From positions 1 through 7,179 of the forward strand of contig JAIFMH010000128.1 in NCBI GenBank assembly GCA_020048595.1: a DNA stretch of 7,179 bases, in the 5' to 3' direction. Numbering within the stretch: position 1 is the stretch's first letter; each line of letters opens with the position of its first letter. The DNA is from Bacteroidota bacterium (GTDB lineage Bacteria; Bacteroidota; Bacteroidia; Bacteroidales; UBA4417). The notes beneath the pieces are model-generated. The model worked only from the letters and a program-made list of their open reading frames with translations. It was not told the DNA's origin and searched no databases. The translations under genes were made by a program, and so were the position numbers. Below are positions 1 through 5,863 of this stretch, piece after piece.

Positions 1-3000
1 ACGATTTTGAAGCAATTACCGGGTTGCCAATTGTAAGCTGGGTTTTGGTTTTAAAACTCAACTCGTTGCCATAGCCTGTGCCTGCCAAATTGGTCGCATA
101 AGCCCTCACATAATAGGTAGTGTTTGCGCTTAATGAGCTTATGGAAGCCGTAAATGCTCCTGTAGCAGAAGCTGGACCATTATCTACCTTGCTATTGGAT
201 GTGGTAGGATTTGAAGAGGTACCCCAGCATACTCCGTGTGCTGTTGGGTTAGGAACACCTAAACTGGTTATATTCCCATTTCCGGTTGCTATTGTTGCAG
301 CTATCGACGAAACTGCCTGTGTGGTAACTGATGGAGCAATTGGCAAGGTGGTAAAACTAACTTCGTTACCATAAATTGTTCCGGCAGAGTTTGTGGCATA
401 TGCTCGCACATAATAAGTTGTATTTGCAGTTAACGAGGTCATGGAAGCCGTAAATGCTCCTGTAGCTGAAACTGCGCCATTATCTACCTTGCTATTTGCT
501 GTAGTAGGATTTGAAGAAGTATTCCAGCATATACCGTATGCAGTTGGATTTGGAGATCCCAAATTGGTAATATTACCATTTCCGGTGGCTGTATTAAAAG
601 AAATCGAGGATACAGCCTGGGTGGTAACAGTTGGTGCAATGGCAATCTCAATATTATGCTGTCCGCCCAATGAACTTGCACCACCAACAGCAGGTAAAGT
701 TAGGATAGCTTCGTTTCCTGATGCATCCTTAATGGTTCCGCTATTCAGACTCAAAGAATTCGTAGCCGAATAATCAAGGTCAGTGCTGCTTTGACCGCTT
801 CCAACAGTATAACTGAAAGTCAATGTGTTTGTGCCACTTCCTGAAGAATAAGATGCACTACCACCACTATTCAATGACAGTGTTGGAGTTCCTGTGACTG
901 TAACTGATTTTGAAAAGGTCACAGTTATCGAAATAGCATCGCCAAGTTTATAGGTGCCATTGGCTGTTGTTGAAGAAACTGAAGAAACCGATGGAGGAGT
1001 ATTTACAACCATCGTCAATGAATTCGAACTTAATACGTTTGTACTAAAACGATTAACTTCAGCACTATAGTTTTGCGTTACATCAGCTGCAGATAAGGTT
1101 TTGTTATAAACCCTGATAAGTCCCATATCGCCATTTAAGGGATGATGACTCGGCGTTTGACCACTTCCAATTAGGTAATTTGTGAATGAGGAAAGTGAAG
1201 AAATACCTTCGTTTTGATTAACGACAGGCACGCCATCTAAATAAATTTTGGTGGTGATGTTCCCGGATACAATACCAGCAGTATAAACAATATGGTGCCA
1301 AACTCCTTCTGATACCAAAATTCCTGAACTTCGGTCTACATATTGCCCCATATCCCAAAATAAATAACCAGTATTACTAACGCCAAGACGATATTTAAGA
1401 TCAGGAGTAGCGAACCAAAAATGATAATCGCTATAATTCGTCCGATTTATCCAAGTCTCAACCGATAACGCATTGTTCGTAGTAATGTCCCAGTTATTCA
1501 TAGCACTACTTTGAATTGAAGTGCTGCTGTTTCCCTGAAAATTAAAGCTACCGGCACCAGCAGAAGAAGAATAAGAAGATACTAAAGTTGTTGGCAATGT
1601 GGCATTATTGCTATTCCCGCTAATGTCGTTCCATGTTGATCCCGAACCCGGATAACTTGACTGATTCCCTGCGTCCAAATGAAGAACAAGCCCTGAACTA
1701 ATAATTGAACCAGAATTGGCTGACAATTGAGCTGTGATAACATCTCCGTTCACCAAATCCGAGGTCGTATAAGTTGCATTGGTTTGACCCGAAATAACGA
1801 GCCCATTTTTTTTCCATAGATAATTTGTAGCTGAACTACCCGAAGGCGTTGCCGTAAATGTAACTGATGTTCCAGCTAAAATTGTATTATCTGCATCGTT
1901 GCTTGTCAATGTCAATGTTGGCGCTAAAGTGGTAAACGTTTGATCCGATGCGCTAGTAGTTCCTGCTGAATTTGCACCTACAACTCTGTAATGATATGTG
2001 GTACCTCCGGTTAAGCCTGTAATAGTTTTACTTACTGAAGTTGCCGAATTGCCTGTAACTGGACTTTGTTCGGCAGTAACGGTTGTGCCATAGCTGGTTG
2101 TTGTGCCATATTCAAAAGTTACAACAGTGCTGGCGTTGTTCGCATTGATGCTTCCGTTTAGTGTCGCACCTGTGACTGAAACGCTGGTTGCTGCATTGGT
2201 AGTGGCTGTAGGGGCAATTGTCAATGTGGTAAAACTTACCTCCGCGCCATAGCTCGTGCCTGCCAGATTGGTCGCATAAGCCCTCACATAATAGGTAGTG
2301 TTTGCGCTTAACGAGGTCATGAAAGCAGTAAATACACCTGTTGCAGAAACTGCCCCATTATCTTTTTTACTGTCAGAAATAGTAGGTGAACCTGTTGTAT
2401 TCCAGCACACACCATAGGCCGTTGGGTTAGGTGAACCTAAATCAGTAATATTTCCATTTCCGGTGGCAGTTGTTCCCAGAATGGCAGTTACAGCTTGTGT
2501 GGTAACAGTTGCATATTCGTTCAAATCGTTGATTGTGATCGTAAACGCTTCTTCGTAAGTCAGACTTCCCTGATCGGTGGTACGAACATGTACCGAATAG
2601 CTACTCTTTGTTTCAAAGTCGGGGCTATTGGTAATGATCAAACTACTTCCGCTAATGTTGAAAGATGCATTATCAGTGTCACCAGTTCCGGCTACAAGAG
2701 TGTAGGTAAACGTATTTGCGGCGTCAGCATCGGTTGAACTTAAAGTACCTATCACGGAGTTGGCAGCTACATTTTCGTTAATCGAACTTGCAGATAAAGC
2801 CAGATCAGTTGGAGCTTCATTCAGATCGTTAATGGTAATGGTAAACGCTTCTTCGTAGGTTAGGCTTCCCTGATCGGTAGTACGAACACGCACCGAATAA
2901 CTGCTTTTTGCTTCGAAGTTGGGACTACCGGTAATCCGCAAGCTGCTTCCGCTAATATTGAACGATACATTGTCAGTGTCGCCTGTTCCGGCTATTAGTG

Positions 3001-4618
3001 TATAGGTAAATGTATTTGCAGCATCAGGATCGGTGCTGCTCAATGTGCCTACGGTAGAGTTGGCAACCACGTTTTCGTTAATCGAGCTTGCAGATAAAGC
3101 CAGATCAGTTGGCGTTTCATTTGTATTGTTAATGGTAATGGTGAACGCTTTTTCAAAGTACAAACTTCCGCCTTGATCTGTAGTTCTGATACGCACAGAA
3201 TAACTATTCTTTGTTTCGAAGTCTGGACTACCGGTAATCCGCAAACTGCTTCCGCTGATATTAAACGAAGCATTGTCGGTACTGCCGGTTCCGGCTACCA
3301 GAGTATAGGTAAAGGTATTTGCAGCATCAGGATCGGTGGTGCTCAATGTGCCTACTGTCGAGTTGGCGACCACGTTTTCGTTGACCGAACTGGTTGATAA
3401 TGCAATATCGGTTGGAGTTTCATTCACATTGTTGATGGTAATGGTAAATGCTTCTTCGTAGATTAGGCTTCCCTGATCGGTGGTACGAACACGCACCGAA
3501 TAACTGCTTTTTGTCTCGAAGTCTGGACTACCGGTAATCCGCAAACTGCTTCCGCTGATATTAAACGAAGTATTGTCGGTACTGCCAGTTCCGGCTACAA
3601 GAGTGTAGGTAAATGTATTTGCAGCATCAGGATCGGTGGTGCTCAATGTGCCTACTGTAGAGTTGGCAACTGCATTTTCGTTAATCGAAGTAGCAGACAA
3701 AGAGATGTCGGTAGGAGCACTATTTGCTACCAATGTGGTAAAATTCCTTGTTGACGTACTATAACTAGTACCTTCAGAATTAGTTGCATAAGCACGTACA
3801 TAGTATGTGGTGTTCGCACTTAATCCGGTCATTGGTGCAGTAAACGCTCCCGTTGCAGAGGCTGCGCCATTATCTACCTTACTATCGGCAGTGGTTGGGC
3901 TCCCAGTAGTATTCCAACATACTCCGTGTGATGTTGGATTGGGTGCACCCAAAGAGGTTATATTTCCATTTCCGGTAGCTGTTGTAGTTGAGATACTTGT
4001 AACAGCTTGAGCTGATACTGTACTTAGGAATGGAGGATCAGGATTAACAATAATATTATCAATAGAATAATAAATAATAGCTTGAAAATTTATTTGTACT
4101 GAGGTGGTCAAGACACCATTGGCGCCCGCAGAAATCGCAGTTGATGAATAAGTATAGTTATTCCATGCAGTACCAGGAGTCATTGCTGTCATATCTTGAT
4201 ATGAAAACGTTGATGCTGTAACTGTATACCAGGGAGGAAGTGTATAAAATTCTGAATAGGAATTCATGCTTTGGTGGTTAACCCAAATTCCATAAAACTG
4301 AAATGGTTTACCATCTGTGCGCTGAAGTGTAAATGAATCCCCTCCAGAACCATCTTTTCGCAAACAATTGCTGTTTGATACACCTCCTGATGCAGCATTA
4401 GTAAAAGAACCATTGCCACCGCTAGTTAACCGGAATGCAATACCACCAATTGTTATATCGGCCTGGGTATACCAAATACCAAAACCACCGCTACCGTAAG
4501 ATAATGTTGCTGCAGTAGAAAAATCGTAGGTAGTTGTAGTACCAACAGCCATACTTGTTGTTCTTCCGAACAACAGCAAAAAAACACCGACAAAAACTGA
4601 AAGTAGAAGTTGTTTCAT
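1..4618 (-). CDS. Giant secreted modular adhesin-like protein (cadherin-like, FN3-like, LamG), C-terminus beyond left edge
   Basis: I checked this frame for stops over its whole length and found none, so it is one open frame of at least 1539 codons whose 3' end lies outside the window. The start is ATG at 4618-4616, followed by a clear signal peptide. Order by residue: 1-24 signal peptide; about 25-199 unassigned beta-rich domain; 200-296 FN3-like; 301-701 four cadherin-like repeats; 702-799 FN3-like; 802-898 divergent FN3; 899-969 Ig-like; 977-1190 LamG-like; 1210-1327 beta-sandwich unit; 1328-1425 and 1428-1525 FN3-like; then an unfinished segment. No catalytic domain is visible. From known families, cadherin-like repeats bind calcium and stiffen long surface proteins, and LamG folds often bind sugars or proteins. 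Adhesion or matrix binding is therefore my inference. Export by T9SS is likely but unproven, since the C-terminus is missing. It starts 4 nt after the receiver gene's stop and has no strong Shine-Dalgarno, so translational coupling is likely. Confidence 0.9.
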   Translation of the reverse strand, partial: MKQLLLSVFVGVFLLLFGRTTSMAVGTTTTYDFSTAATLSYGSGGFGIWYTQADITIGGIAFRLTSGGNGSFTNAASGGVSNSNCLRKDGSGGDSFTLQRTDGKPFQFYGIWVNHQSMNSYSEFYTLPPWYTVTASTFSYQDMTAMTPGTAWNNYTYSSTAISAGANGVLTTSVQINFQAIIYYSIDNIIVNPDPPFLSTVSAQAVTSISTTTATGNGNITSLGAPNPTSHGVCWNTTGSPTTADSKVDNGAASATGAFTAPMTGLSANTTYYVRAYATNSEGTSYSTSTRNFTTLVANSAPTDISLSATSINENAVANSTVGTLSTTDPDAANTFTYTLVAGTGSTDNTSFNISGSSLRITGSPDFETKSSYSVRVRTTDQGSLIYEEAFTITINNVNETPTDIALSTSSVNENVVANSTVGTLSTTDPDAANTFTYTLVAGTGSTDNASFNISGSSLRITGSPDFETKNSYSVRIRTTDQGGSLYFEKAFTITINNTNETPTDLALSASSINENVVANSTVGTLSSTDPDAANTFTYTLIAGTGDTDNVSFNISGSSLRITGSPNFEAKSSYSVRVRTTDQGSLTYEEAFTITINDLNEAPTDLALSASSINENVAANSVIGTLSSTDADAANTFTYTLVAGTGDTDNASFNISGSSLIITNSPDFETKSSYSVHVRTTDQGSLTYEEAFTITINDLNEYATVTTQAVTAILGTTATGNGNITDLGSPNPTAYGVCWNTTGSPTISDSKKDNGAVSATGVFTAFMTSLSANTTYYVRAYATNLAGTSYGAEVSFTTLTIAPTATTNAATSVSVTGATLNGSINANNASTVVTFEYGTTTSYGTTVTAEQSPVTGNSATSVSKTITGLTGGTTYHYRVVGANSAGTTSASDQTFTTLAPTLTLTSNDADNTILAGTSVTFTATPSGSSATNYLWKKNGLVISGQTNATYTTSDLVNGDVITAQLSANSGSIISSGLVLHLDAGNQSSYPGSGSTWNDISGNSNNATLPTTLVSSYSSSAGAGSFNFQGNSSTSIQSSAMNNWDITTNNALSVETWINRTNYSDYHFWFATPDLKYRLGVSNTGYLFWDMGQYVDRSSGILVSEGVWHHIVYTAGIVSGNITTKIYLDGVPVVNQNEGISSLSSFTNYLIGSGQTPSHHPLNGDMGLIRVYNKTLSAADVTQNYSAEVNRFSTNVLSSNSLTMVVNTPPSVSSVSSTTANGTYKLGDAISITVTFSKSVTVTGTPTLSLNSGGSASYSSGSGTNTLTFSYTVGSGQSSTDLDYSATNSLSLNSGTIKDASGNEAILTLPAVGGASSLGGQHNIEIAIAPTVTTQAVSSISFNTATGNGNITNLGSPNPTAYGICWNTSSNPTTANSKVDNGAVSATGAFTASMTSLTANTTYYVRAYATNSAGTIYGNEVSFTTLPIAPSVTTQAVSSIAATIATGNGNITSLGVPNPTAHGVCWGTSSNPTTSNSKVDNGPASATGAFTASISSLSANTTYYVRAYATNLAGTGYGNELSFKTKTQLTIGNPVIASKS
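47..637 (-). repeat. FN3-like units 3 and 4 in tandem (GVCW/YYVRAYATN type)
   Basis: Unit 3 covers residues 1328-1425 (344-637) and unit 4 residues 1428-1525 (47-337). Both show APTVTTQAV / APSVTTQAV, TGNGNIT, YGICW or HGVCW, NPTT.NSKVDNG, and TTYYVRAYATN with a closing FTTL or FKTK. The two are adjacent, joined by the residues PI before APSV. Unit 4 shares an almost identical 56-bp stretch with FN3-like unit 2. Confidence 0.8.
638..991 (-). other. Beta-sandwich unit with the NGTYKLGD...VTFS..VTVTGTP signature
   Basis: Residues about 1210-1327: SVSSTTANGTYKLGD, ITVTFSKSVTVTGTPTLSLN, a low-complexity GGSASYSSGSGTN, LTFSYTV..GQSS.DLDY, LSLNSGTIKDASGN. I recognise this as a module repeated in very large bacterial surface proteins beside cadherin-like and Ig-like domains, but I cannot give a confident family name. 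It occurs once here. It is probably structural. Confidence 0.6.
1049..1690 (-). other. LamG / concanavalin A-like domain of the giant protein
   Basis: Residues about 977-1190. The start (LVLHLDAGN...WNDISGN.NNAT) is the usual entry to secreted LamG-type domains. The diagnostic motifs follow in order: ALSVETWI (E1054, W1056), GVWHHIVYT (W1107, H1108, H1109), KIYLDG (D1128, G1129) and NGDMGLIRVYN followed by SA.DV..NY. Domains of this fold bind glycans or proteins, often with calcium. Here it is the most likely ligand-binding part of the molecule, flanked by spacer domains. Confidence 0.82.
1712..1924 (-). other. Ig-like segment of the giant protein
   Basis: Residues about 899-969 read LTLTSNDADNTILAGTSVTFTATP, then a YLWKKNG...VISGQT strand pair, then YTTSDLVNGDVITAQL. 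Such a YLWKKNG core strand followed by a NGDVIT turn is typical of the PKD/Ig-like modules of Bacteroidota surface proteins. No active-site residues are apparent. The boundaries are approximate. Confidence 0.55.
1925..2215 (-). repeat. Divergent FN3-like unit (TTNAATSVS / TFEYGTTTSYG type)
   Basis: Residues 802-898. It starts APTATTNAATSVS, continues GATLNGSINANN, TFEYGTTTSYGTT and SPVTG, and ends GLTGGTTYHYRVVGANSAG and FTTL. This is a second recognisable class of FN3-like module in secreted bacterial proteins, distinct in sequence from the GVCW class. A spacer or adhesion scaffold role is inferred. Confidence 0.72.
2222..2515 (-). repeat. FN3-like unit 2 (GVCW/YYVRAYATN type)
   Basis: Residues 702-799. 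It follows the last cadherin-like repeat directly and carries TTQAV, TATGNGNIT, YGVCWNTTGSPT, DNGA and SLSANTTYYVRAYATN, closing with FTTL. A 56-bp stretch (2256-2311) matches 78-133 in FN3-like unit 4 with a single mismatch, although the two units are about 2.2 kb apart. That is far closer than protein-level selection alone would require. Confidence 0.8.
2516..3718 (-). repeat. Four tandem cadherin-like repeats
   Basis: The repeats occupy residues 301-400, 401-501, 502-601 and 602-701 (DNA 3419-3718, 3116-3418, 2816-3115, 2516-2815). Each begins (A/T)PTDI/L and continues with NEN near residue 14, VGTLS.TD.DAANTFTY, SFNISGSSL, a SP(D/N)FE motif, SYSV..RTTDQG, and FTITIN..NE. These match the cadherin calcium-site signatures: the E of NEN, the DPD, the DFE in the DYE position, and the D.NE linker. 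Calcium binding between successive repeats is expected from the family. The second copy has one extra residue (DQGGSL). DNA identity is high: copies 1 and 2 share an exact 55-bp run (3516-3570 and 3216-3270), which points to recent duplication or homogenisation. Confidence 0.88.
3731..4021 (-). repeat. FN3-like unit 1 of the Bacteroidota GVCW/YYVRAYATN type
   Basis: Residues 200-296. The unit has the hallmarks of a repeat common in secreted Bacteroidota proteins: SAQAVTSIS..TATGNGNIT, then a GVCWNTTGSPT motif, K.DNGA, and a last half GLSANTTYYVRAYATNS ending in FTTL. Three other copies of this type occur in the same protein (2222-2515, 344-637 and 47-337). Its role is probably as a structural spacer. 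Confidence 0.8.
4022..4546 (-). other. Unassigned N-terminal beta-rich domain of the giant protein
   Basis: Residues about 25-199 are rich in G, S, T and aromatic residues (IWYTQAD, FQFYGIWVNH, YTLPPWYTV) and end in YYSIDNIIVNPDPP. An 'IDNI.V' terminal strand is common at the end of jelly-roll or lectin-like domains of secreted Bacteroidota proteins. I do not recognise the family. A ligand-binding beta-sandwich is the most natural reading. A structure prediction would decide whether it is a carbohydrate-binding-module-type fold. Confidence 0.45.
4547..4618 (-). other. Sec signal peptide of the giant protein
   Basis: Residues 1-24 begin MKQ, followed by a hydrophobic core (LLLSVFVGVFLLLF), then a polar stretch GRTTSMA. 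Cleavage after A24 fits the small -3/-1 rule (S22, A24). There is no lipobox cysteine, so this looks like a type I signal for Sec export to the periplasm. That would be the first step for a T9SS or other outer-surface substrate. The cleavage site is a prediction by eye. Confidence 0.8.
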
Positions 4619-4622
4619 ATCA

Positions 4623-5006
4623 TTAATTATTAGATTTATTTTCTTGTTTTTCAAGCATTTCGTCCACCACACTGGCTACCTTTTCAAAATCATCGGCTTT
4701 CGAAAAGAAATAATCTGAACCTGCATGAATGGCCATTAACCTGTGATAATCGGATGAATGTAGAGTGAGTAGAATGAATTTTAGAATTTTGTCTTCTTTG
4801 CGGATTTCTCTTAACACTTCAAGCCCTTGCAAACCGGGCATTTTGAGGTCAACAATGGCTAAATCGGGCTTCAGATTTCGTAAAGCTGCCAAGGCATCAA
4901 TTCCGTTTTTACACATGCCCACAATCTCAACCTGCCTGTATTTACTAAGCATTTCGCGTAGTCGATCTAAAATCAAAACCGAATCGTCTGCCAATAATAT
5001 CCTCAT
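4623..5006 (-). CDS. Single-domain CheY-like response regulator
   Basis: The product is 127 aa, a receiver domain with nothing after it. All active-site residues are present: acidic pair D7/D8 (LLADDS), phospho-acceptor D53 (IVDLKMPG), T81 (LLTLHS) and K103 (FFSKADD). I prefer the ATG at 5006, which gives the usual MRILLADDS start. An in-frame GTG lies just upstream at 5009, and AAAGAG about 10 nt before the ATG is only a weak ribosome-binding site. With no DNA-binding or enzymatic output domain, it must act by protein contact or as a phosphate shuttle or sink. The giant adhesin starts 4 nt downstream and the NarL-type pair lies upstream across a 223-nt gap. A role in the same pathway, for instance exchange of phosphate with the nearby kinase, is inferred from this context only. 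Confidence 0.93.
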   Translation of the reverse strand: MRILLADDSVLILDRLREMLSKYRQVEIVGMCKNGIDALAALRNLKPDLAIVDLKMPGLQGLEVLREIRKEDKILKFILLTLHSSDYHRLMAIHAGSDYFFSKADDFEKVASVVDEMLEKQENKSNN

Positions 5007-5009
5007 CAC

Positions 5010-5232
5010 GGTAGTGCTCTTTAATGCATGAGAAAATTATGAACAAAATACCGCGTGGCTTGTAGGGAAAAACACAAATGTTTGTAGGGAATATCTTATT
5101 TTGTTGTAAGAGAAATACTACATAAGGGGAAAAGTATGACAGAGCGAATGGACAAAAACGGAAAAGGGGAATAAGTGGAAGTTACTCTTTGGAGAATTTA
5201 AACTTTGGGCATTTTAATACACCTGATTCTGA
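5010..5232. other. Intergenic region between the NarL-type regulator and the CheY-like gene
   Basis: This 223-nt gap is the only sizeable non-coding stretch inside the kinase-to-adhesin cluster. I see no credible ORF, no RNA gene and no hairpin with a T-tract after the upstream stop, so read-through from the kinase operon is possible. The plus strand is purine-rich (AAGGGGAA-like runs at 5123-5133 and 5163-5172). CTTTGG occurs twice, near 5187 and 5204. There is no perfect TAnnTTTG on the minus strand. The closest is a TATTTTG at 5044-5050, one base short and about 40 nt before the ATG. The tandem 22-bp-spaced elements are listed separately. Confidence 0.6.
5060..5113 (-). promoter_or_regulatory. 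Candidate regulator-binding array: three TTGTAGGGAA-like elements at 22-bp spacing
   Basis: On the plus strand TTGTAGGGAA occurs at 5060-5069 and again at 5082-5091. A degenerate copy, TTGTAAGAGA, lies at 5104-5113. Both steps are exactly 22 bp, about two turns of DNA, so all copies face the same side of the helix. The array ends 54 nt before the CheY-like start codon, a normal place for activator sites. A dyad ACAAA-TG-TTTGT (5074-5085) overlaps the spacer and the second copy. The NarL/LuxR-type regulator encoded next door is the obvious candidate binder, but this is inference. Confidence 0.5.
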
Positions 5233-5859
5233 TTAAATCAAGTTATTTTCTATGCAATAACGTGTAAGTTCGGTGTTCTTACATAATTCCATTTTTCCCA
5301 TAACACGGCTTCGGTAGGTACTTACCGTTTTGTCTGAAATGCATAGCTCATTTCCGATTTCCTGAAGCGACCTCCCATTGGCCAATTTAATCATAATCTC
5401 GAATTCACGAACAGATAGGAAATCGTGTTTCTGTCTCTGATAGTCACCATCAAGTTGGAATGCCAGACTTTCGGCCAATGATGGCGAGATATATTTTGCA
5501 CCAGCCGACACTTTCTTAACGGCCAGGAGTAGTTCTTCCGAAGCGGTATCTTTGGTAAGGTAGCCCGAAGCGCCAAGTTTAAGCGCACGTAAAGCGTATT
5601 GTTCTTGCGGGTGCATACTTAGCATCAACACATTTGTAGCTGGCCATTTTAATTTAACTGATTGAAGAATTTCCAGACCATTTTTGTCGGGGAGTGAAAT
5701 ATCGAGCAACACAATATCGAAGCTATCATCCATTAAATTCTGATGTGCTTCATAGCTATTATTGGCTTCAACAATTTTGGTTACCCCTTCGAGTTGTTGA
5801 AGTATTTGCCGGAGGCCTTCACGCACGATTTTATGGTCATCACAAATCAAAATCTTCAT
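5233..5859 (-). CDS. NarL/LuxR-family two-component response regulator
   Basis: The product is 208 aa, the usual length of the family. The receiver (about 1-120) has D7/D8 (ICDDH), phospho-acceptor D53 (LLDISLPD), S81 in the conserved S/T position and K103 (YLTKD). A linker leads to a LuxR-type helix-turn-helix (about 147-205): FLSVREFEIM, LANGRSLQEIGNELCISDKTVSTYRSRVMGK split over its recognition helix, then the dimer helix. The family binds DNA as a dimer after phosphorylation and usually activates transcription. The start ATG at 5859 is 4 nt after the kinase stop, with GAAGG just before it, so the two genes are co-transcribed and probably translationally coupled. The upstream HisKA_3 kinase is the class that pairs with NarL-type regulators, so it is the likely cognate kinase. 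Confidence 0.95.
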   Translation of the reverse strand: MKILICDDHKIVREGLRQILQQLEGVTKIVEANNSYEAHQNLMDDSFDIVLLDISLPDKNGLEILQSVKLKWPATNVLMLSMHPQEQYALRALKLGASGYLTKDTASEELLLAVKKVSAGAKYISPSLAESLAFQLDGDYQRQKHDFLSVREFEIMIKLANGRSLQEIGNELCISDKTVSTYRSRVMGKMELCKNTELTRYCIENNLI

Positions 5860-5863
5860 ACCT

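Noticed and set aside
120..773. Plus-strand ORFs of 84 and 110 codons with similar proteins (ALNELMEAVNAPVAE-like), and a third at 3807-4010
   Set aside because: They are antisense shadows of the FN3-like units. They resemble each other only because the underlying repeats do, and they end where the repeats diverge.
2495..3397. Short ORFs on both strands across the cadherin-like array
   Set aside because: The minus-strand adhesin frame is open throughout with coherent domain structure. These ORFs are out of frame with it and have no recognisable domain.
2516..3718. Could the ~300-bp periodic array be a CRISPR or other non-coding repeat?
   Set aside because: The period is a multiple of three, the frame stays open, and each unit encodes a cadherin-like domain. 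There are no short repeats alternating with unique spacers.
4765..5031. 88-codon plus-strand ORF opposite the CheY-like gene
   Set aside because: The opposite strand encodes a complete receiver domain with all catalytic residues. The plus-strand product has no recognisable features.
5044..5078. TTTG-N24-TATTTTG as a promoter for the CheY-like gene
   Set aside because: The -7 element is one base short of TAnnTTTG and the 24-nt spacer is too long for the consensus. Too weak to list as a promoter, though a regulator-dependent promoter could tolerate this.
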